DNA of 64,000 nucleotides. It comes from Plantago ovata (Eukaryota; Streptophyta; Magnoliopsida; Lamiales; Plantaginaceae). Location of the stretch: NCBI GenBank assembly GCA_028274465.1, contig CM051455.1, positions 87,874,871-87,938,870 of the forward strand, read 5' to 3'. The translations under genes were made by a program, and so were the position numbers. A model generated the notes under the pieces. That model did no database searches. It saw only the letters and a list, made by a program, of their open reading frames with translations, and was not told where the DNA came from. Shown here in pieces: positions 55,594 through 64,000 of this stretch (within the stretch, counting starts at the first letter, position 1; each line of letters starts with the position of its first letter).

Positions 55594-55708
55594 AACTACC
55601 CCCCTTAAAGCCTCGACGTCCTCGTCGAGCGCCTTAAGTGGTAGGGGTGACAAACTGACAATAACCTTTACCAACCGTCCACCCGGTGCGGGCTTTGGGT
55701 TGGTCTAG
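55594..55708 (-). other. Mini-element interior with hairpin and polypurine tract
   Basis: In minus sense, about 75 bp of spacer, hairpin with arms CTCGACG/CGTCGAG and loop AGGA (55612-55629), and polypurine tract (55594-55610). Together with the primer site at 55709 this is a complete TRIM-like interior of 127 bp. Confidence 0.6.
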
Positions 55709-55720
55709 GCTCTGATACCA
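55709..55720 (-). other. Tek-F primer binding site
   Basis: Minus-strand TGGTATCAGAGC, two bases from the 5' LTR end at 55723; initiator tRNA-Met type. Confidence 0.82.
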
Positions 55721-55722
55721 AC

Positions 55723-58475
55723 TGTAACGGTACGGTAATTTCGAAAACAATATTTAAATCGAAAAATCGAACGGTTCTTTAAAAAATACGGTAAGTAAAG
55801 GTTTTGGCTCTCAAACGAGCTTACAAATCAAGAGAAATAAATGCAGAAGCTAAAAGATAATGAAGTTCAATGGAAAATAACAAGTGAAGACAAAACTTCT
55901 TCTTATTTGAAATCAACCCAAACCGAAAATCCCCCACACTCTCGAGTCGCCAGACGCCTACTAGAGCTCATCGGTAGTCGAACCTACAAGGAAGTATTTT
56001 GAAACGAGTGGTGAGATAAAGGATCTCAGTGGTGCTCATGCAATGTTGGTTTCATGCAATTTTGAAGAAGATATTTCAGTTTAAAGACATGCAAATTACA
56101 GGCAGTGAATTCAGATAACAATCAGTTCAGTAAACAAGAAAATCAATCGGTTAAGATGTCAGAAAACAGTAAGTCAGTGGTGCTGAAAACAGCACAGTAA
56201 TAGTTGGTGCAGCCCGCCTTGTTGCTCCTACTCCCAATAGCCCTTATCACCCCGTCTAGAAAGATCAATTCTAGCCAGTACAGTGTCCTGCGTACGTTCA
56301 GGAAAGTCCTACGACCCAAATAGACCTCAGCGACTTCTGCCTCGCGCCTTAAGGGATTAGACTAGGCAACTCATAAATAAACCTGATAGTCAACACTACC
56401 CAAGTCTACCTACTCGTCAACCTAATCGACCGGTCAACAGTTAACAGTAAACAGTGCTCGGAAACCGAGAAAGTTATTAGAAAACAATTGGCAGTTAAGA
56501 AAACGGTAGTCAGTTGAATAGGTAGTTAGGCAAGCAAACAATAACATGCAATAGTACAGTACACTAATCAATTCTCACAGTTCGGTGGCTAAGGTGTCAT
56601 GCATAGTATTTTAAACGAGCGATTATACTTATGAAAGTAACATGCAGGCATGTATACATATGGAATAGGAACAGACAATAAGCATAATAATACGGTAAAC
56701 AGATAACACATAACTTCCTTGTAGTTTTGAAAACAGATAGAAACACTCACCTTAAATAGTGCGAGCAAGAACCACGGAGAGAACAACGAATTACGGAATA
56801 ACGGACTGATCACCTATATAGAAAACGACTAGTTACTATCTAGGATTCGAAAGGCAAGTCGAAACTGTAAAAGTTAAAAGGTCGAAGAAAAGGTTGCGAA
56901 GGTGGGGTTCCAAGTCGAGACCTTAAGGTTAAACTAAACCTTACTAAACCAACTAGGCCAGTCAATCACTTAGTAGCAAAACTTTGGGGAGAATGACTTG
57001 AAGGTCACTTTTAGAAAAAAACAAACTTGAAACGGTTCATCTAAAATATTCAAAACAGTTCGGTTGTTCATTAAATAGAAAGGTTAAGCTCAATCATTTT
57101 CGCAAAATCTATTTGGTAGATGTACTCTACGCAGTTTCACAATCCAAGAGGGGTAGGGCAAAAGTCAACAATCAACAATCAAACCTAATTATCTAGTCCA
57201 AAATCTGTCCAAGGGCAAAAGCGTCAATTCGCAGTCAACAGGGGCAATCCTGTAATTTTAGAAACTTAGGTCCACGGTCAACAGTCAATCAAGTAAACAA
57301 AGTCAAGCGGTCAACACTGTCCAGAATATACGAAAGGGTAAAACGGTCGATTCGAAAATGTAGTCAACTATCAAACGAAAATTCAGTCCAACCGCAAGGG
57401 TATAACGGTCAACAATCCTTTCAGGGGTAAAATAGTCAATTTCTGAATCTCACAAGGGTATAACAGTCAATTAAAAGACAGGGGTAAAATGGTCAAGTCC
57501 AGATTTCGTAGGGGCAGAATGGTCCAGAAATCAAAAAGCAAACGAAGAAGAAGAAAAAGGAAACGAGATTTACCTTCCAAAATGGGAAAACGGGATCGTA
57601 TCTATTACCAACCAACAAACAAGAAACACGGGATTTAATCCCAAAACACGAATCAGTAAGGGTTACAATCTCCAATTGAATTCGAATGAACAAAAAGCTG
57701 AACGGGAGCGAAGCCTTACCAAACGACGAATGAAACAAAGCACGTCCGGAGCGAAACGGAAACGGAATAGAACGGGATCGAAATGAACCGGCGGCGGAAC
57801 GGAATCGCGACGGCGGCGAACAGGAAGCAGAAGGCGGCGCGGCACGACAGGACGGGGCGGCGAAACGGTCGGCACGAATGAGACACGGACCGCGAACGGA
57901 ATTGGGCGAGCAACGAGCAGAACCGGAGAAGAAGCGCGAACGGATCGGAGCAGATTGGAGCGGGTCGGGGCGGAGGGATGATGAAGATGAGATGAAGATT
58001 GGTTGATGAAAATGATGATGGATCGGTGATGGATACGGGTGAGAGATGATGAAGAGATGCAAGGTGGTGATGGTGATTTTGGTGGTGGCCGTGGGTGGTG
58101 CTGTGGTGGTGAGGATATGGTGCCGTGGTTGTGCACGGCGGAGGGAGAGAAGAGAAGAGAGCGAAAGAGAGAATAGGGGGAGGGAAAATGAAGAATGGAG
58201 GAAAATGAAATGGAGGCAAACATACTAGGTTTAGGGTTAGGGTTTGAAGACTTGGGCCATCAGATGGGCCTCACAGATTGGGCCACGAAATTGGGCCTTT
58301 CTAATCAGCTTACTAGCTGATCCAAAATGGAACGAAAAGAATTAATTCAACGCGAACTCTCTAATGACGAACTCGAATGCGCGGGAATGAAATTAAATAA
58401 TTACCACATAAAATAAATTACTTAGTTAATTAAATACTTAATATTAAATAAATAAATAAAATACGGGGCATTACA
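55723..58475 (-). repeat. Tek-F 5' LTR
   Basis: Partner of 50673-53425, same length and same motifs (telo box 58229-58244, site II to 58297, TTGAC cluster 57162-57497). Its right end abuts the TSD TTATC and Sire-E. Confidence 0.93.
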
Positions 58476-58480
58476 TTATC

Positions 58481-58865
58481 TTTAGCTAATATGATTATTT
58501 CTTTACAGACTTCTCAAGATACAAGTCAGAATATTGCTGAAACTTCTGCACCAGAATCTACAACTCCTGTTCAGCAGGTAGATGAAAATTTTGGTAACTT
58601 TACTAAGTTTAAAAACTTAGTACTTGTATTTAACAAAGTGTTATTCCAGTATGAACAATTCAAGGATGCTGCTACAGCTCCTGAAGCAATGGAAATATTT
58701 CCCGCACAACTCAGTGTGCAACATGAGCTTGCTGAAAATCAGCAGGTAATTCATGTTACAGTTTTAGACTCTAAAACTATTTTCCAAAATCTTCCTGAAA
58801 TTAACCTTACTCTTTTTCAGGCTCAAAAGGAGAATGATGAAGCGGTTCACATCACAGAAGTTCAT
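58481..58865 (+). pseudogene. Sire-E env-position ORF fragment, right
   Basis: Continues 50672 after Tek-F. The remaining 28 nt of intron-like segment 1 end at TTTACAG (58508), then come TSQDTSQNIAETSAPES, segment 2 (58578-58649), YEQFKDAATAPEAMEIFPAQL, segment 3 (58746-58820) and AQKENDEAVHITEV. The frame then passes straight into LTR sequence at 58866: the rest of the ORF (about 3 kb in Sire-D), the polypurine tract and the first 6 bases of the LTR are deleted. Confidence 0.78.
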
Positions 58866-60425
58866 GAAACTTGTAATTTTGATGAGCAATTAACCATGCT
58901 AAATTAAGGAAAGTCCAGTAACTAGTACTCTTAAGGGCCATAGGAATTTAGAATTTTAAAGGACATTGTAAAAGAGGAACGTTTGCTGAAGACTTCGAGT
59001 AGGTGCTAGATAGGTGTTTTATTCGCTTATGATGTATCTTGTTTTCTGAAAAGAAAAACAACCTATTGAAGCATTTGCTGATGATGTACTTTGTTTACAC
59101 AAACAAACTATTGAAGCATTAGAACCTTTCAGAAACTTGAAGAATTCGAAGACTGAAGACTAAAGAAGATTTCTGAATATGGTATCTACAAAGGCACATG
59201 TTGCTCAGAAAGTGGAAACTTCAGCAACAGCTTGGATAAGTGAAAATCTAAACGACATAGTAGGTTGTGCTTGCTGAAATTGAGACTGACCACTTGCTGA
59301 AAAACATATGTGACCTCCTTGGTGAAAGTACTTGCATTTACGCTCCAACGTTCATATTTGAATTCCATTCAAATGAACATTAAATGCAAAGTAAGCACGC
59401 GAAGAACATGAAGACTAGAAGACAAATAAAGGACGCCGTTGAAAGTACAAAAGCAAGATAGTGACATCTTAAGGAACAAAAGCCTTAGAATTTGAAATTC
59501 TAACGGCTCCCTTGATTCACTATAAATAGAGGTCATCACGCAAAGAGTTGAAGAGTGTCAACAACGTGATCAAACTCTCACTTGTGCTTAAACTCACATA
59601 CCCTTCAAATACTCTTTACTGCCATTGATCCGTTCCAAGACTTAAAGCTTGAAAAAGCTACTTGTGAAGAAGTAGAACATACACGACTAAGAAATTAGTT
59701 ACGTGTTCTTTTTTCGAACAAGAACAAGTCTTGACACCAGAAACAATCAAACTTGTTTACTGCAAAGTATTCAAAGTTTTTTTTCTTAGATTACTTGTTG
59801 TAGCTGAATAAGTTATAATCAAGTTATCTCATCCCAAACCTCTCTAACTGAAAAACACCCTTTCAGGCGTGAAATTCAGGGGGAACTTAATCGAGCATAG
59901 TGTTACTGATTATAAGTCCCAAGTTTGGTGGAGAACAAGTTTCGTTCTCTAGTTAGGTTGGAAACGAAGCAAGTGTGCTTTGGTTTCTGTCGAATCGCTC
60001 TAGATAGGTGTTGTAAGGAACCTCAAACTTATCTTAGTGGATTCATTTCTAGAAAGGACAAAGTGGATTAGTTGAGAGATTACGCCACTCTCAGATACCA
60101 CTATAAAAGATTTTGTGTGATTTACTTACTGCATTTAATTTTCAGCAAAGCATATCTATCTGTACACTGTCACTCTGTTCACTTGCTGAAACTATCACTT
60201 ACTGACAAAGCACTTATTGTACAAAGACTTCCGCTCTCTGATTTTAAGTATCAGTAAAACTCGTTACTCAAAAGTAACTAGTACTTGCTGAGAAAGTTAA
60301 GTATCAGTAAACTCATTACTAAAAAGTAATAAGCCCTTGCTGAGAAAGTTTTTAAACGACGAAAGTTTGAAAAGACTATTCACCCCCCCCCTCCTATCTT
60401 TTCTTGTTGTTTAAAGGGACCAACA
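58866..60425 (+). repeat. Sire-E LTR, shared by two interiors
   Basis: Sirevirus LTR lacking its first six bases (TGTTAG), ending GGGACCAACA. It follows a downstream-ORF fragment like a 3' LTR, yet precedes a primer site and gag like a 5' LTR. More diverged from the Sire-D LTRs than those are from each other. Confidence 0.9.
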
Positions 60426-60427
60426 AG

Positions 60428-60438
60428 TGGTATCAGAG
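60428..60438 (+). other. Sire-E primer binding site
   Basis: TGGTATCAGAG, two bases after the LTR; initiator tRNA-Met type, unmutated in these positions. Confidence 0.85.
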
Positions 60439-60537
60439 ATGGAGGTTCATTAACCTTCAGCACTGAACCTAGATCCCCTTAGTTGTTTTCCGTAAATCAC
60501 TCTCACTTGATCAGTTTGGTAGTCTTTTCCTGACAGG

Positions 60538-61397
60538 ATGTCTTTAGGAGACGCTCCCTTGCTGAAGCTGGAAAACTATGAAAAATGGTGAAACTACATG
60601 ATGCTACATCTTGAGGCCATTGGTGATGAGATGGTTACTGTCATTAATGATGGACCTATCAAGATCACTAAGGTTGAGAGAAGTTTTCCTCACAAAACCA
60701 CAGAAGCTGGAAAGGAAACTATCTTAGGCGAACCAGTTGATATTGTCGTTCCAAAACCAAGAGAGGAATGGACTTCCGACGAAGCCAAGAGATTCCATCT
60801 TGATGGCCAAGCAAGAAACATCATCATTCGATCAGATACTATACAGTGCAAACTGTGGGGTGCTAAAACTGCTAAGGAAGCTTGGAAAATGGTTCAAGAT
60901 CTTTGTGCTGGATCTGACAAAACCAAGGAAAACAAACCAAGGAACTTTAAACAAGGTACAAATGAGTCACTAGAAGACTTGGACTTCAGATTCACAACTC
61001 TAGTTAGTGAGATGGCTGCCTTGGGAGTTGGAAATCTTTACTCAGATCCTGAGAAGGTGAAAACCATTATCAGAAGTCTTAACCAGGAATGTATCCACAC
61101 TCAGAACTTCTACTACAATAAAGGAAGGCCAAACATCACACCTACAGAGTTGTTCTCTCATCTTTCTACTGTCAACTACGAGACTAAGCAAAGAGAAAAT
61201 GTGTTTGCTGAAAAATCGCAAAACATTGCTCTTGCTGCAAAGCCGTCATCTTCTGAAAAGAAGAATGATAAAGAGCCTGCTGATGAAAATGCTTTAGTTG
61301 TTAAAAAACATGAACAAATTCATCAGTAAGGAACTTGAAAGGCGAAAAGCAAAAGAGACGCTGAAAAAGCATCTTGGTAACAACTACCATAAATACT
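60538..61397 (+). pseudogene. gag: Sire-E gag, truncated
   Basis: Same MSLGDAPLLKLENYEKW start as Sire-D, but codon 18 is TGA (60589-60591). The frame reopens to 61329. Internal losses after RNIIIRS and after KTKENK relative to Sire-D. The run of A near 61305 is longer than in Sire-D and again breaks the frame. Ath-G cuts the gene at 61398, before the zinc knuckle. Confidence 0.83.
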
Positions 61398-62733
61398 TGA
61401 TGAATGTGTATTTTACACTTTCATTTAGGTCTTTTTCACCTATTTTATCTATCCTCTATGTTAATTTAGCTATATTTTAGTGCATTTTATTAGAATAGTG
61501 TCACGTTCCCCTTTAGTTTTTATTTTACAGGTTTTGGTTGAAAAACGAGGATTTCCAGGCAATTATATTGAAGTTGACAAGGAATTGGTGTTCCAGAAGC
61601 CTATTTGGAGTATCTGAAGGTTTCCAGATAGGATTTGAAGTCTAGGGGTCGAATCTGGATGTTAGAAGGCCACTAGAAGTCAACAACCGAGTCCGAAAGG
61701 GGAAGAAATCCAAAAACGCGTCGAAAATGCATAAATTTCCGAGATTTACTCCCGAGCGAATCGCCCGGGATGTGGGGCGAATCGCCCCACACCAGGCGAC
61801 TCGCCCGGTGTGTGGGCCCTTCGCCCCACACTATTTCGAATACTATATATAGTTGCTCACTTTTTCTCCGATTTTCATAATTTTCCAGACGTATTCTCTC
61901 ACCTTTCTCTGTAGTTTTAGGTCGGAACTTCCCAGAGCTTGTTCTGGGGGTTCGTAGCTTAGGAGATACTTTTTCATAGCAGTTTGGAGATTGTAAGATC
62001 GCGATTCTTCGGAGACTGACAACCTTCGGTAACATTGTATCTTACAGTTTTTCTACTTATTTTTATATATCTCTCATCATGTTTTCATTCATTCGTGGTA
62101 TGATTTATGTTGATTGCATGACAACTATTAGTAGCTAAACTTATCGTTGGTGGTAGTATGTGAATTCTTAGCGAAGGGTTGATAATTATGCTAATGGCTA
62201 TAACGCGCATTATACTCCGTGTTATTGCTTTATTTCTTTGATCTTTCAAAATCTATATCTTCGTATTGTTGATTAATTATTGTGCACAATTGGACAATTC
62301 TTTAGTCTTCGACCTATCAAATTCTATATCTTCGTAGTGTTGAATAATTACAGAACAGAATTGGACAATTCATTGGTCTTCAACCTATCCAAATGTATAT
62401 CTTCGTAGTGTTTGATAATTACAACAGGACAATTCATTGATCAAAGATCTCCATGCAAAACCGAGGAATTTACGCATGATTATTAACCCGTTATGCTTTG
62501 AAGGACCATACTATCACCAATCTCCATTATGTGTTAAGAAAAACCTTTGCTATATCGTCTGCTCTTTTTATATTCCAAATTAGATTTGATAAAGCTAGTT
62601 ATAGTCCTTAGAGATCGACACTCGAGGTTATTCTACTGCTACACTACGGTTTTCGTTGTAGTTGTGAATTGCCTTTGGATAAATAACAAATTTATTTGAT
62701 TCGCGTTGGAACACGACACCAACGCGTTCATCA
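61398..62733 (+). repeat. Ath-G 5' LTR
   Basis: 1336 bp, TGATGAATGTG to CGCGTTCATCA. Clearly related to 4735-6020 over most of its length; the last 40 bases before the end (GTTGGAACACGACACCAACG) differ. Confidence 0.92.
61752..61852 (+). promoter_or_regulatory. Ath-G LTR promoter: GC palindromes plus TATA
   Basis: CGAGCGAATCGCCCGGG, GTGGGGCGAATCGCCCCAC (61772-61790), CAGGCGACTCGCCCGG and a degenerate fourth box, then TATATATAG at 61844-61852. Same layout as Ath-B. Confidence 0.62.
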
Positions 62734-62736
62734 AAT

Positions 62737-62754
62737 TGGCGCCGTTGCCGGGGA
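62737..62754 (+). other. Ath-G primer binding site
   Basis: TGGCGCCGTTGCCGGGGA, 3 bases after the LTR; tRNA-Asp type. Confidence 0.87.
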
Positions 62755-63007
62755 CTATACTTCTTTTTTCTGTTTAATTTGTTTATATTTTCAGCATTCA
62801 ATTCCCAGAACAGCTCTTGGATTGTCTCTCAGAAATTTCACTTTCTTGCCCTATTTCTTTCCTCCTATCTTCTTAAGTAAATTCATCTAATCTGATCTTG
62901 GTTACCTGGTGTGTTTGTGCTCTCGAAATTTTTGGTTATATTGTGTTTGATTACGCTAATAGAACTAATTTTTAGTTTTGAGTTACTCTTACTACAGACA
63001 TACAGGT
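62755..63007 (+). other. Ath-G leader
   Basis: T-rich untranslated leader. TTACTCTTACTACAG at about 62982-62996 looks like a splice acceptor just before the gag ATG, but no donor was identified. Confidence 0.4.
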
Positions 63008-64000
63008 ATGATGTCCATGCGCGCTCGCGTGACACCCCAATTCTCGCAGGTGAGGAGAGGATCATCCATATACCTGGAAGACGAGTTAAGGAGGTATGAG
63101 GTGACGGAGTCCATGGTGAGGTACTTACCAAGGTACGAAGATGGAGTAGGGATGGACCCATGGAGTTTCATTCGATCCTATGAGGAGGAAATAGAAAGAA
63201 TTCCAGCAGAAGGGTTTACTAAGGACCAATTGTGCAGGAAACTATTTTCTTTTTCTCTTGGGTATGAGCCGAGGCGTTGGATTGCAAGGTTAGAACCAGG
63301 ATCGCTGAAAACTTGGGGCCAAGTAGTAGAGGAGTTCTTGGCGCAGTTCATGCCTTATCATTAGACGATTGCCTTACGTGATAGGATCCAATATTTCGAG
63401 CAAGGAGAATATGAGCAGTTTTGTGACGCCTACGAACGTTTTGAGATGTATAAACGTGAGTGCGCCCATCACCATTTCGAAGATGGGGAGTTGATTTGGT
63501 GCTTCGTTGGTGGACTTCGTGAAGAGGAACGACTTAGAGTGGATCGGTTGAGCGGCGGTCTGGGAGAATGTACGGTCGACGAGGCAGAAGAAGTCCTCCG
63601 TAAGTACCCCAGAGGTTCAACACAATCCGATGAGGTCATACCAATTCACATTACCGAAAAGGAAGTAGATCGAGGTGAAGCAGGAAGCTCATCCGAGGAG
63701 TATTTTGAAGCCGAAGAAATCAGTGAGGAAGATGAAATTGCACATGCCGAGCAAGTTGAAGATGACCTTCGTATAGCAAAAGTTGTTGTAGAGGTTGAAG
63801 TAACTGAGCATCTTACGGAAGAATTCAGCTTGTTGAATTGTGCTGAAGTAGAAGAAGTTCGAGAACTTGAAGAGGAGAAAGGATTGGAAGGCGACGCCCC
63901 CCTGGAGGTGGGGGGCGAGTCGCCCAGCATGGGGGGAGAACCGCCTCCCATGACCAGTGAGCTGGATGACCCCAGCTCCCCTATTTCTTTACTCGCAGAC
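63008..64000 (+). pseudogene. gag: Ath-G gag, one in-frame stop
   Basis: Starts MMSMRARVTPQFSQ; residues about 45-200 form a retrotransposon gag domain (WIARLEPGSLKTWGQVVEEFLAQF, then YFEQGEYEQFCDAYERFEMYKRECAHHHF). One TAG at 63362-63364, directly after FMPYH; otherwise open to the window end. After the domain comes a Glu-rich stretch, then Gly/Pro/Glu-rich sequence whose DNA contains GGGGGCGAGTCGCCC, like the LTR boxes. It is not the MPHTRS-type gag of Ath-A/B/C although the LTRs are related. No zinc knuckle reached before the edge. Confidence 0.8.

Larger units (their letters stand above)
50673..58475 (-). mobile_element. Tek-F, Tekay/Del-like gag-only element
   Basis: Two LTRs of 2753 bp each (50673-53425, 55723-58475), TGTAATGCCCCG to CGTTACA in minus sense, TSD TTATC at 50668-50672 and 58476-58480. 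Interior only 2.3 kb: primer site(s), a 212-bp mini-LTR, gag, polypurine tract. The pol region is absent. The LTR start, polypurine tract with pre-tract hairpin and the gag sequence fit the chromovirus Tekay/Del group. Confidence 0.9.
61398..64000 (+). mobile_element. Ath-G, 5' end (continues past window)
   Basis: Plus-strand element with an LTR of the Ath-A/B family but a different gag. LTR, tRNA-Asp primer site and gag are in the window. The TSD cannot be checked (left flank ATACT at 61393-61397). Whether it carries pol is not visible. Confidence 0.85.

Overview
The window looks like gene-free, retrotransposon-packed nuclear DNA of a flowering plant (probably a large-genome dicot; the species cannot be named from the sequence). 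I found no host gene, tRNA, rRNA or CRISPR. Everything recognisable is LTR retrotransposon: an Athila-like Ty3/gypsy family with gag and protease but no visible reverse transcriptase or integrase (Ath-A, -B, -C, -G; primer site for tRNA-Asp), a very long Copia/Sirevirus family (Sire-D, -E; primer site for initiator tRNA-Met) and a Tekay/Del-like gag-only derivative (Tek-F).

The elements are nested and the order can be read from target-site duplications. Sire-E (50285 onward) received Ath-A (minus strand, 1-4734 plus 47070-50284). Ath-A gag received Ath-B (plus, 4735-47069, TSD TGTAT). The last codons of Ath-B gag received Sire-D (plus, 8321-42391, TSD GAAGA; 15.4 kb without its own insert). 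The env-like region of Sire-D received Ath-C (minus, 18157-36786, TSD ACCAG). A segment holding 0.97 kb of Sire-D plus most of Ath-C was then tandemly repeated (unit about 8.63 kb, starts 17187, 25820 and 34441; third copy badly deleted). To the right, Tek-F (minus, 50673-58475, TSD TTATC) sits inside an intron-like segment of Sire-E. The Sire-E LTR (58866-60425) runs straight into a second gag, which is cut by Ath-G (61398 to window end).

All gag and pol frames of the Athila-like and Sirevirus copies carry stops, frameshifts or insertions. Only the Tek-F gag, the Ath-A second ORF and the long Sire-D downstream ORF are open over their length. Tek-F looks youngest: its two 2753-bp LTRs differ at roughly 32 sites by eye.

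The less expected signals are: a covarying hairpin array after Sire-D pol; a short word (TTGCTGA) enriched all over Sire-D in both strands; in-frame GT-AG segments of conserved 72 or 75 nt in the Sirevirus downstream ORF; GC palindrome boxes in front of the Athila-like TATA boxes that recur inside the elements; two unrelated second ORFs behind the same splice acceptor; and a chimeric Tek-F interior with two primer sites and a 212-bp mini-LTR.
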